A stretch of 64,000 nt of DNA, from positions 62,001-126,000 of the forward strand of contig NZ_LJSI01000015.1 in NCBI RefSeq assembly GCF_001305295.1. Direction: 5' to 3'. Each line of letters opens with the position of its first letter. The stretch's first letter is position 1. Made by a program: the position numbers and the translations under genes. The notes under the pieces are model-generated. The model was not told the DNA's origin. It searched no databases and saw only the letters and a list, made by a program, of their open reading frames with translations. This document shows, one piece after another, positions 49,247 to 57,608 of the stretch. Source of the stretch: Neptunomonas antarctica (lineage in GTDB: Bacteria > Pseudomonadota > Gammaproteobacteria > Pseudomonadales > Balneatricaceae).

Positions 49247-50675
49247 TTAATGATGTGCTTCCCCAGACATTTCTTGTTGATCACTACTGACGGGCTGGTT
49301 TTTGGAGGCTAGATAGAGCCAGATAAATCCGCTGATACCAGCGGTGAGTGATGCAAATAGAATCCCTGTTTTAGCCATCAGCAAGTCTTCCGGGTAATTA
49401 ACGAAACCTAATTCTGCGATAAAAATAGACATGGTGAAGCCTATTCCGCCCATGAATGAGACACACAACGATGTGACTCATATTGAGACCTTTAGGCAGT
49501 TCGCTTACGCCCAGTTTGACAGCCGCCCATGTGAAGCCAGCGATCCCGATTAACTTCCCAAACACCAGTCCTAACCCTATTCCCATGGTGACGGGATGAG
49601 TGAAAACGTCACCAATATTGGCAAAGTCTATCGGTACGCCAGCATTGGCCAGAGCAAAAATAGGGATAACGAGATAGGCGGTCGAAAGATGTAGTTTATT
49701 TTCCAGAATCTGAGCAGGTGCCTGTACTAGATTAACCCCGGTACCCAGCGCGCGAACCCGAGAGCGTAGCGCATCATTAACGATTATATTTTCATTCTTT
49801 TTAAAGGCAGACTTAATGCTCTCCACACCTTCCTGAATCTGATAGAGGAACCGCTTCGGATCATACTTTGGCTTCATCGGAATCGTGAACGCCAAGATAA
49901 CCCCCGCTAATGTGGCATGAATGCCGCTTTTAAGCATCGCTATCCACAGGATAATGCCTATCAGTGTATAAGGTAGTAAGGTGCGTACGCCTCCTAAGTT
50001 GAAGCAGATCAGAATGAAAATGGAGAGGCCTGCTAACAAAAGCGCCGTTATATTCAGGCTTTCGGTATAAAAAAGTGCAATCACTATGACCGCACCCAGG
50101 TCATCAACAATAGCCAGTGCGACTAAAAACATCAGTAGACTTTGAGGAACTCTATTGCCTAATAAAGCTAATGCACCCAATGCGAAAGCTATATCGGTTG
50201 CCATGGGAATACCCCATCCATCAAGGGTATGTCCGCTTGGGTTGATGGCTATATAGATCAGAGCAGGAACAATCATTCCGCCAACGGCAGCAATAATCGG
50301 TAACATCGCTTGTTTCACATTGGCCAGTTCACCGACCAAAAGCTCACGCTTTAATTCTAAGCCTACCACCAGAAAGAATATGGCCATCAGGCCATCAGGC
50401 CATCAGGCCATCAGGCCATCATTGATCCAGTGGTGAAGAGTTTTAGATAACTGAAACTCCTCTAGCCCAATAGTGAAATAGAGCTTAAAGAAGTCATGAT
50501 AGTGATGAGCAAGCGCACTGTTAGCAATAAACAGAGCGATAACAGCACAGAGCATCAACAAAATACCACTGGTTGTTTGCCTGTGGATGAATACTTCAAT
50601 TGGAGAGAGTACTTTCTCGAATGCGCGTTCCCAGGGAGCTATATGTTCTTTACCTAAACAGCGCTTGTACTTCAT
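49247..50675 (-). pseudogene. nhaA: Na+/H+ antiporter NhaA, disrupted by an octamer expansion and a frameshift
   Basis: The three pieces together make a full NhaA. Piece 1 (50675-50403) has the N-terminus to HHWINDGLMA. Piece 2 (50387-49398) resumes in the same frame at MAIFFLVVGLELKREL and includes the antiport motif IVDDLGAVIVIALFY (the E. coli Asp163-Asp164 site). Piece 3 (frame shifted, to 49247) carries SFMGGIGFTMSIFIAELGF and the C-terminus. The first break is an in-frame TGA created by five copies of an 8-bp unit (50382-50421); the second is a one-base frameshift near 49469. Total length is 1 mod 3, in line with one extra base. NhaA exchanges two protons for one sodium. Both lesions together favour loss of function, unless one is an assembly error. 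Confidence 0.88.
50382..50421 (-). repeat. Five tandem copies of octamer TGATGGCC inside nhaA
   Basis: On the coding strand TGATGGCC is repeated five times without error. Two copies would encode the normal NDGLMAIFF sequence; the three extra copies (24 bp) keep the length in frame but introduce TGA. Each unit contains TGATG, an overlapping stop and start. Confidence 0.93.
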
Positions 50676-50784
50676 TATGATCTCCCTTTGAGATTCAACT
50701 CAGACTGTATAAAAACCATAAAAAATGTATCTTTGATTATTTCGAGCAAGATTATACCTATATATTGCCAATTAGCACTTATGA

Positions 50785-51186
50785 CTACTCACAGGGATAA
50801 AGATTTCGTAAAGTCAGATAAACCGTGCTGGCTTTGTCTAAGTCTTCGCTGCCGTTAGTGCTTTCAACTTCTTTAAGGATAGCACTAATGACGGTTTTTT
50901 CTGACGTGTCTTCGGGTATACAAAAACCGGCATAGAATGTGGCTGGCACAACAGCTTGTGTTCTGCCTACGCGAGTTTTGAATGCCCTCTTGAAAAAATC
51001 TGATTTCTCTTCATTGTCGATATCACTATCAAATCGTTTAATAATTTCACTGTCTGTTAACTGAGCCCCAGCCAAAAAACCGGAAATATATGCACTATCC
51101 AAATCATTATTGGGCGTATTTTCAGCCAACAACGCTGGAGAGAACAGGCAGGCCATTATTGTGACGATATGCGTTATTTTTCTCAT
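50785..51186 (-). CDS. Periplasmic Rap1a/Tai-family protein (type VI secretion immunity-like)
   Basis: A 133-residue secreted protein with signal peptide MRKITHIVTIMACLFSPALLA. The mature part has AYISGFLAGAQ, then AGFCIPEDTSEKTVISAIL and LTLRNLYPCE with two cysteines near the end. This is the pattern of the Rap1a/Tai family, known as periplasmic immunity proteins against T6SS amidase effectors (e.g. in Serratia). I choose the ATG at 51184-51186, with AGAGG upstream; the reading from 51237 adds 17 unlikely residues. No effector or T6SS gene is in this window, so the role is open: an orphan immunity protein or another periplasmic function. Confidence 0.72.
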   Translation of the reverse strand: MRKITHIVTIMACLFSPALLAENTPNNDLDSAYISGFLAGAQLTDSEIIKRFDSDIDNEEKSDFFKRAFKTRVGRTQAVVPATFYAGFCIPEDTSEKTVISAILKEVESTNGSEDLDKASTVYLTLRNLYPCE

Positions 51187-51346
51187 TATTACACCTCTGT
51201 TGTGAATGACAGTGTTGCTGGCATTACCATTGATCACTTTTCTTCAAAGTTGAAAAAAGTGCACGCTAGAAAGATCGACGTAATGATTATCTGATGCTTT
51301 CAATGCAGATAAAAATTGATATTAACTATATATGATAAATAGATGA

Positions 51347-52324
51347 TCATCTATGTATTGGGTTGCAGTGTATCTTGTGATATCGGGCGGGTGTTACCCC
51401 TACTTGTTGTTTAAATATACGGCCGAAATGACTCTGGTTACTGAAGCCGCATAACAGCCCGATATGACTCAGTGACAGAGATGCCGCTTGAGTCGATAGC
51501 CCGGATCTTTCAAACTCTACTCTGTCGGCTGAAGGCATCGCTAACAAATGCTTGGCACGCTCAATTCTTAGTCGCGTAAGGTATTGGTGCGGAGTAGATG
51601 CCAAGCTGATGTGAAACATACGGTTGAAGTGAAATGGGCTGAGTTGTGCCACTGTCGCCAGTTCCTCTAATGAGACGGTATGCTCCAGACGGCTACGCAT
51701 ATACTCGATGACTCTCGCTCTGATTGAGCGTGTCAGGCCTCCGCGAAAAAGTTCAGGTGCTGATCTTAGTCGTACATGATGCTTGAGTAAATGTAGCATT
51801 ATCTCTTCACTGCTTTGTTGCAGTGCTAATTGGTCACTACTGTCCTGCCAGTGCGACGACAGTACGCCATTATGAAGTAGTTGCACCAACTGCGGGTCAC
51901 TGGCGTAGGTTAAGTCTGGTAGTTCGATACAGCGCGGATCCAGATCCAGAGCGGTGACCGCAAGCTGGCGTAAGGCGTCATCTGTAAAATACAGATGGAC
52001 GAATTCCAGATGCCCTTCTATCTCCCATTTGGAATCATGCCCCACAGGAAATAAACAAACGCTGCCTGGCTCCCCTCTGAGCTGCGGAAGATCGCAACGT
52101 CTGATATGCGGGCCACCACCCTGCAGGTAAATACTCAGGGTATGATGGTTTAAATTCTGATAAGTAACCCGGTCCCAGTCATTAACCCACTGGGCAAAGC
52201 TTATCCCTCCAGGTAGTGCGCAGGCATTGCGACGTATCGCATTAGATGCCGATAGAGTGTCGTCCACGCTGCTGGATGGAGGACGCATACCGCTATCTAA
52301 GAACGAAGGTTGTCGGTTTTTCAT
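51347..52324 (-). CDS. AraC-family transcriptional regulator
   Basis: A 325-residue regulator with an N-terminal cupin-like sensing domain (about 1-200) and a C-terminal AraC domain. The first HTH is SLEELATVAQLSPFHFNRMF near 233; the second is SLSHIGLLCGFSNQSHFGRIF near 295, ending QQVGVTPARYHK. Between them RIERAKHLLA is followed by about 20 extra residues (PSADRVEFERSGLSTQAAS) that most family members lack. It is divergent from the EamA transporter gene and probably regulates it. Confidence 0.9.
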   Translation of the reverse strand: MKNRQPSFLDSGMRPPSSSVDDTLSASNAIRRNACALPGGISFAQWVNDWDRVTYQNLNHHTLSIYLQGGGPHIRRCDLPQLRGEPGSVCLFPVGHDSKWEIEGHLEFVHLYFTDDALRQLAVTALDLDPRCIELPDLTYASDPQLVQLLHNGVLSSHWQDSSDQLALQQSSEEIMLHLLKHHVRLRSAPELFRGGLTRSIRARVIEYMRSRLEHTVSLEELATVAQLSPFHFNRMFHISLASTPHQYLTRLRIERAKHLLAMPSADRVEFERSGLSTQAASLSLSHIGLLCGFSNQSHFGRIFKQQVGVTPARYHKIHCNPIHR

Positions 52325-52467
52325 TTTATTAGTTTAACACTGTCATCTTAAACGGTGTTTGCCTTAATGGTGGCATGCTTAAGCGAACCGCAAGATAAGA
52401 ACAAAAGCGCAAGATTGTGATATCTCCTTTCATGAAAAAACGTAATATCAGCCCAAAGGAGAATCTG

Positions 52468-53388
52468 ATGAATGCATTTTTATATCTGAATACAGTTTTG
52501 ATTTGGGGTACTACATGGATTGCTATCCATTGGCAGATGGGCGATGTTCCTGTGTTAGCATCGGTGTTTTACCGCTTTGCTATAGCGGCTGTTTTATTAC
52601 TACCTCTGCTCTACATAAGCCGACAGGTGCAGGCTACCACGCGAAAAGATCATGGTTTTATGATGCTGCAGGGTGTGTGTTTGTTCTCGCTGAACTTTGT
52701 TTGTTTTTATACGGCTAGCCTTACGATTGCCAGCGGTCTGCTGTCGGTAATATTTTCTGCCGCTACCTTGTTTAATGCATTCAATAGTCGTTTGTTCTGG
52801 GGCGAGCGCCCTTCTTCTGAGGTGTTTTTCGCCGGGGTATTGGGTGTGTGTGGTTTAGGTCTTATGTTCTGGCCAGAGTTGAGTCGCAACGGTTTTTCGC
52901 TCACTGATCTTAAAGGCATCGGTTTGGCGATGCTAGGTACCTATTTGTTCTCTCTGGGTAATATGATTTCAATACGCCATAGTAAACGGGGACTGAAACC
53001 ATTAACCAGCAATGCTTACGCAATGATTTATGGTGCGCTGTTTCTTGCTGGGTTATTAGTTATTACAAGGACGCCTCTCATGTGGGATAGCGCACCGCGC
53101 TATGTGGGTAGTCTTTTTTATCTGGCCATCGTGGGCACTATCATTGGTTTTACAGCCTACTTGTCTCTTGTCGGTCGTATTGGTGCCAATAAAGCTGCTT
53201 ATGCTACGGTGATGTTTCCGGTAGTTGCTTTGAGTCTTTCCACCATCTTTGAGGGCTATCAGTGGAGTCTGAGTAGTGTGGTTGGTTTGTTGTTAGTTTT
53301 CTCAGGGAATGGTTTGATCCTTGGTGTGCGCTTACCTGGTTTGGGTTTGTTAAGAAAGATAATCAAAGCTTCGCCTGCGCCTGATTAG
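52468..53388 (+). CDS. EamA/DMT-superfamily transporter (RhaT/YdcZ-like permease)
   Basis: A 306-residue inner-membrane protein with about ten membrane segments in two EamA repeats: NTVLIWGTTWIAIHWQ at the start and the second repeat from about 165. It is a likely metabolite exporter; the substrate is unknown. The ATG at 52468 has AGGAG 6 nt upstream (an earlier ATG at 52417 lies in the leader). It is divergent from the AraC gene, and only 11 bp of spacer separate its stop codon from a parS site. Confidence 0.87.
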   Translation: MNAFLYLNTVLIWGTTWIAIHWQMGDVPVLASVFYRFAIAAVLLLPLLYISRQVQATTRKDHGFMMLQGVCLFSLNFVCFYTASLTIASGLLSVIFSAATLFNAFNSRLFWGERPSSEVFFAGVLGVCGLGLMFWPELSRNGFSLTDLKGIGLAMLGTYLFSLGNMISIRHSKRGLKPLTSNAYAMIYGALFLAGLLVITRTPLMWDSAPRYVGSLFYLAIVGTIIGFTAYLSLVGRIGANKAAYATVMFPVVALSLSTIFEGYQWSLSSVVGLLLVFSGNGLILGVRLPGLGLLRKIIKASPAPD

Positions 53389-53399
53389 AGATCAGTCTA

Positions 53400-53415
53400 T
53401 GTTTCACGTGAAACA
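53400..53415. other. parS centromere site (ParB-binding palindrome)
   Basis: TGTTTCACGTGAAACA is a perfect 16-bp palindrome identical to the chromosomal parS consensus (TGTTNCACGTGAAACA). It lies about 50 kb from oriC, 11 bp after the EamA gene stop codon. ParA is encoded at the window start. Confidence 0.92.
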
Positions 53416-53467
53416 CGCAGCTGTTAGTAAAGAATAAGCCAGCAAAGAATAGAGTAATAAATAGCAG

Positions 53468-53507
53468 ACATTAAAAAACCGGCAGTCGCCGGTTTTTTAA
53501 TGTCTGG
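53468..53507. terminator. Bidirectional terminator between EamA gene and glyS
   Basis: A perfect 18-bp stem, AGACATTAAAAAACCGGC (53468-53485) and its complement (53490-53507), with a 4-nt loop and internal A/T runs on both sides. It suits termination of both convergent transcripts. Confidence 0.88.
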
Positions 53508-53545
53508 ACTAAGCCTGACAATAAGCTAGCTCTCCATTAGATAAG

Positions 53546-55597
53546 CTAGCTATTAAGCAATGAAATATCTGCCGTTCTTAAAAACAGATCCCGCAAATTC
53601 GAAAGAAGCGCTAAGCGGTTATTTCTTACACTTTCATCATCAGCCATCACCATCACGCTATCGAAGAACGCATCTACATCGGCCTGTAGTGATGCAAGCT
53701 CTGCAAGTGCGTGAGTATAATCGCCGGCGGCGAAAAGAGGCTGAAGACGCGTTTGCAGCGCTTCAACGCTGCTATGCAATTTAATCTCTTCTGCTTCCTC
53801 CAGCAGAGAAATGTTAACTGTGCTTTCCGTTGAAAGTTTGTTTTTCTCAAGGATATTCGACACGCGCTTATTCGCGGCTGCCAATGAAGCTGCTTCCGGT
53901 AATGTCTTGAAGCTGTTCACTGCATTAACGCGTTTGTCGAAGTCTAAAGGATTGGTTGGACGCACGGCGACAACGGCTAAGTAGCTGTCTATTGATACGC
54001 CTTTGTCTTCATACCAGGCACGTAAACGTTCCAGCATAAAGTCTGTGGCTTTCTCTGCTGCGGTTGCAGCAGCGGGAAGGCTTGCGTGTAAAGAAACAGC
54101 CTTAGTCACCAGGTCTTTCAGATCCAGATCCAGTTTGCGCTCAATGATGATACGCAGCACACCCAATGAAGCACGACGTAACGCGAACGGATCTTTTGAA
54201 CCTGTTGGCGGTTGGTTGATGCCGAATAGACCGGTGAGTGTGTCAAGACGATCAGCTAGCGCGACAGCGATACCAGCATTGCTTTGTGGCAGATCATCGC
54301 CTGCAAATTTAGGGAGATACTGTTCATTAATAGCGATGGCTACTTCTTCCTGTTCGCCATCATGTAATGCGTAGTGGTAACCCATCAATCCTTGCAGGTC
54401 GGTGAATTCAAAAACCATGTCGCTGAGTAGGTCACCTTTTGCCAGGTACCCTGCTCTTTTTGCATTCTCTACATCGGCATGTAGTAGTACAGCGATGTGT
54501 CCTGCCAGTGCAGAGATGCGTGTGGCTTTGTCCAGCACGGTCCCCAATTGGTTCTGGAAGACTACACTAGAGAGCTTTTCGACACGTGATGCTAATGTAC
54601 TTTTCTTATCGGTTTCATAGAAAAAAGCAGCATCGGCTAAGCGCGGGCGAATGACTTTTTCGTTACCTTCGATCACTTGCTGCGGATCTTTAGATTCGAT
54701 ATTAGCGACCGTAATGAAGTACGGCATCAGCTTTCCATCAGCGTCGACAGCATGGAAGTACTTCTGGTTTTCCTTCATGGACAGGATTAATGCTTCTGCT
54801 GGCACATCAAGAAAACGTTCTTCGAAGCGCCCTGTTAGGGCTACCGGCCACTCATTTAGCGCCGTTACTTCATCTAATAAATCCGGATCTATTTCGACAG
54901 TCCCGCCAATCTTGACTCCAGCATCGATAACCTGCGAGTTGATTTTTGCGCGACGTGTTGCAAAGTCGGCTATCACATAACCTGGAGCGAGTAGTTTAGC
55001 TTCGTATTCGGAAGCATCGATCAGCTCTATTTCATGGTTGTAATGGAAGCGATGTCCGCGCGTTTTACGGCCAGATTCAAGGCCAAGAATGGTGGCAGGA
55101 ACGACTTCATCACCAAACAGCATTACCAGCCATTTAGAAGGTCTGACGAACTCAATACGGCTGGAACCCCAACGCATACGTTTAGGAATCGGCAGTGCGT
55201 TTAACGATTCTTGAACAAACGCAGGAAGCAGGGATAAGGTATCCGTCCCCTTTTCCGTGGTGCGATAGATGTAGTAATCGCCTTTGTTTGTTTCGAGGAC
55301 TTGTAAATCCGACGACTCAATACCACAAGAGCGTGCAAATCCATCAATCGCTTTTTGGGGCGCTTTGCATGAAGGGCCGCGTTTTTCTATCTCAGCATCC
55401 GGTTGTTGGATGCTCACGCCGCTGATTTTTACAGCTAAGCGACGTGGCGCCGCGAATGAGGTGACGTCGCCAAAGGTAATGTTGGCTTTTGTTAATGCCT
55501 CGACAATGCCTTTAGTAAACGCGTTGGATAAAGATATCAGGGATTTTGGGGGTAACTCTTCTGTGCCGAGTTCAACGAGAAAATCACGAGTGGTCAT
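53546..55597 (-). CDS. glyS: Glycyl-tRNA synthetase beta subunit
   Basis: A 683-residue beta subunit of the bacterial alpha2beta2 glycyl-tRNA synthetase. Diagnostic motifs: FLVELGTEELPPKSL at residues 6-20, RMRWGSSRIEFVRPSKWL near 140, GSKDPFALRRASLGVLRII near 472. The C-terminal anticodon-binding DALR-like helices follow. It overlaps the glyQ stop by one base, as is usual for the pair, and ends before an 18-bp terminator stem. Confidence 0.97.
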   Translation of the reverse strand: MTTRDFLVELGTEELPPKSLISLSNAFTKGIVEALTKANITFGDVTSFAAPRRLAVKISGVSIQQPDAEIEKRGPSCKAPQKAIDGFARSCGIESSDLQVLETNKGDYYIYRTTEKGTDTLSLLPAFVQESLNALPIPKRMRWGSSRIEFVRPSKWLVMLFGDEVVPATILGLESGRKTRGHRFHYNHEIELIDASEYEAKLLAPGYVIADFATRRAKINSQVIDAGVKIGGTVEIDPDLLDEVTALNEWPVALTGRFEERFLDVPAEALILSMKENQKYFHAVDADGKLMPYFITVANIESKDPQQVIEGNEKVIRPRLADAAFFYETDKKSTLASRVEKLSSVVFQNQLGTVLDKATRISALAGHIAVLLHADVENAKRAGYLAKGDLLSDMVFEFTDLQGLMGYHYALHDGEQEEVAIAINEQYLPKFAGDDLPQSNAGIAVALADRLDTLTGLFGINQPPTGSKDPFALRRASLGVLRIIIERKLDLDLKDLVTKAVSLHASLPAAATAAEKATDFMLERLRAWYEDKGVSIDSYLAVVAVRPTNPLDFDKRVNAVNSFKTLPEAASLAAANKRVSNILEKNKLSTESTVNISLLEEAEEIKLHSSVEALQTRLQPLFAAGDYTHALAELASLQADVDAFFDSVMVMADDESVRNNRLALLSNLRDLFLRTADISLLNS

Positions 55598-56568
55598 TAT
55601 TTCTCCACCTCATTGGCAGCAAGCACTTCATTGCGCAATGCTTCAGTTGCTAAAGGAAAGCCGAGTGCTTTACGAGTATCGAAGTAGCTTTCTGCTACAC
55701 CGCGGGCCAGTGTACGAACGCGAAGAATATAACGTTGGCGTTCGGTTACTGATATGGCGTGGCGGGCATCCAGCAAATTGAATGTATGAGAAGCTTTCAA
55801 TACTTGCTCATAAGCGGGCAAAGGTAGCGGCTTATCAAGGGCGAGAAGCTTCTGGCATTCACGCTCATAATGGTCGAAGTTTTCGAACAGCTTAGGGACA
55901 TCGGCGTGTTCAAAATTATAAGTAGATTGTTCTACTTCATTTTGGTGGAATACATCACCGTAGGTCACTACGCTGCCGTCAGGGCTTTTTGCCCAGATAA
56001 GATCGTAGACACTGTCTACGTTCTGCAGATACATGGCAATACGTTCTAAGCCATAAGTAATCTCGCCGGTCACCGGGTAGCATTCAAGTCCACCGGCTTG
56101 CTGGAAATAAGTGAACTGAGATACTTCCATACCATTCAGCCATATTTCCCAACCGAGTCCCCATGCGCCAAGCGTTGGCGATTCCCAGTTATCTTCAACG
56201 AAACGTACATCGTGCACCAGCAGATCAACACCGACTCTTTGCAGAGACTCCAGGTATAGCTCTTGGATATTATCCGGAGATGGCTTTAGCGCCACCTGGA
56301 ATTGATAGTAATGCTGCAGTCGATTAGGATTTTCACCGTAGCGTCCGTCAGTCGGGCGTCGGCTAGGCTGAACATAAGCCGAACGCCATGTTTCGGGCCC
56401 TATTGCACGTAGAAATGTGGCAGGATGAAATGTTCCTGCGCCGACTTCCATATCCAGTGGCTGGATAATGACGCAGCCCTGCTCCGCCCAATAGGTTTGA
56501 AGTGCCAGGATTAATCCCTGGAACGTACTTACATCTGGAGTCGCATTGTCCGTCACGAAAACCACCAT
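55597..56568 (-). CDS. glyQ: Glycyl-tRNA synthetase alpha subunit
   Basis: A 323-residue class II synthetase alpha subunit with [19 protein letters not shown] near residue 14 and [19 protein letters not shown] near 38. [16 protein letters not shown]-type motif 2 is near 80, and [13 protein letters not shown] near 173. It charges tRNA-Gly together with GlyS. The N-terminus is about ten residues longer than E. coli GlyQ; a GTG at codon 5 is an alternative start. It is divergent from the acyltransferase gene with a 140-bp promoter region. Confidence 0.97.
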   Translation of the reverse strand: MVVFVTDNATPDVSTFQGLILALQTYWAEQGCVIIQPLDMEVGAGTFHPATFLRAIGPETWRSAYVQPSRRPTDGRYGENPNRLQHYYQFQVALKPSPDNIQELYLESLQRVGVDLLVHDVRFVEDNWESPTLGAWGLGWEIWLNGMEVSQFTYFQQAGGLECYPVTGEITYGLERIAMYLQNVDSVYDLIWAKSPDGSVVTYGDVFHQNEVEQSTYNFEHADVPKLFENFDHYERECQKLLALDKPLPLPAYEQVLKASHTFNLLDARHAISVTERQRYILRVRTLARGVAESYFDTRKALGFPLATEALRNEVLAANEVEK

Positions 56569-56708
56569 TTCTGAAATAAAGTGAAAAAATTAGCGCTGAA
56601 TTATACACCATCGACTTACTTTTTCCTGTTCAATACTGCTGTATGGTTGGCGCTAATATTCTTTTTATATGATTTATATATAATGTATTTATTTTTCAGG
56701 TTAAATAA

Positions 56709-57605
56709 ATGAAGCAAGTAAAGGCGTATGTTGCGATTGCTATACTTGGATTGATGTCCTTATTGTCTTTGAAGTTGGCGCAAAGATTTGGAGGGTTTCT
56801 GGGTAAGCGGTTCGCTAACAATCAGGATTCTGATGTTTCTCGGATCACGCGGATCAATGTAGAGCTGTGTTTTACTGATCTTTCAGCTGACGAGAAAAGC
56901 CAATTAGTTCGGTCGAGTGTTATACAAACCTGCAAATCGTTCTCTGAAATGGGGATGTCGTGGTTTTGGTCCCCAGCCCGGTTACTTAAAACAATCAGAA
57001 AAATTGAGAATGCGTCATTGATGGCTGATGCTTTTAAGCAAGGATCAGGTGTTATTTTTATTGCTCCTCATCTGGGCAATTGGGAAGTATTGAATTTTTA
57101 TCTATCAGAGCGCTACCCTTTAACCGCTATGTATCGCCCTCCGAAGTTAAAGTTATTAGATGATCTGATTAAGAAGCGTCGGGCAAGGCTCGGCACTAGG
57201 CTAGCACCTGCTGATGCTTCAGGCGTTAGGATGGTGATGAAGGCGCTGCGGCGTGGTGAGGTGGTTGGGATTTTGCCGGATCAGGAGCCTGTGACAGGTG
57301 GTGATTTTTCTCCCTTTTTCGGCCATAACGCTTATTCGATGAAGCTGCTCGCCCAGTTAGTTAAGCAGACAGGAGCCAGAGTTGTTTGCGGATATGCTGA
57401 GAGATTAAGCGACGGAGAAGGTTTTGATCTCCACTTTATTGAAGCGGATCAGTCTATTTATGATCAAGACCTGGGAACCGCGATGGCGGCAATGAACCGC
57501 TCGGTTGAACAGTGTGTCCGAGCGATTCCTGAGCAGTATCAGTGGGAGTATAAGCGTTTTAATTGCCAGCCTGAGGGCATAGAAAGCCCTTATAAGAAGC
57601 GCTAA
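56709..57605 (+). CDS. LpxL/HtrB-family lysophospholipid or lipid A acyltransferase
   Basis: A 298-residue inner-membrane acyltransferase. An N-terminal membrane segment (about 5-22) is followed by VELCFTDLSADEKSQLV (near 51), the HxxxxE motif HLGNWEVLNF near residue 120, and LPDQEPVTGGDFSPFFG near 185. It probably adds a secondary acyl chain to lipid A; the closest family members act after KDO addition. It converges with trkH with only 3 bp between the stop codons and no terminator in between. Confidence 0.87.
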   Translation: MKQVKAYVAIAILGLMSLLSLKLAQRFGGFLGKRFANNQDSDVSRITRINVELCFTDLSADEKSQLVRSSVIQTCKSFSEMGMSWFWSPARLLKTIRKIENASLMADAFKQGSGVIFIAPHLGNWEVLNFYLSERYPLTAMYRPPKLKLLDDLIKKRRARLGTRLAPADASGVRMVMKALRRGEVVGILPDQEPVTGGDFSPFFGHNAYSMKLLAQLVKQTGARVVCGYAERLSDGEGFDLHFIEADQSIYDQDLGTAMAAMNRSVEQCVRAIPEQYQWEYKRFNCQPEGIESPYKKR

Positions 57606-57608
57606 TGT

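Noticed and set aside
49398-50675. Two separate small membrane protein genes instead of one broken nhaA
   Set aside because: The pieces join without loss into one NhaA family sequence across the octamer array, so a single disrupted gene is the simpler reading.
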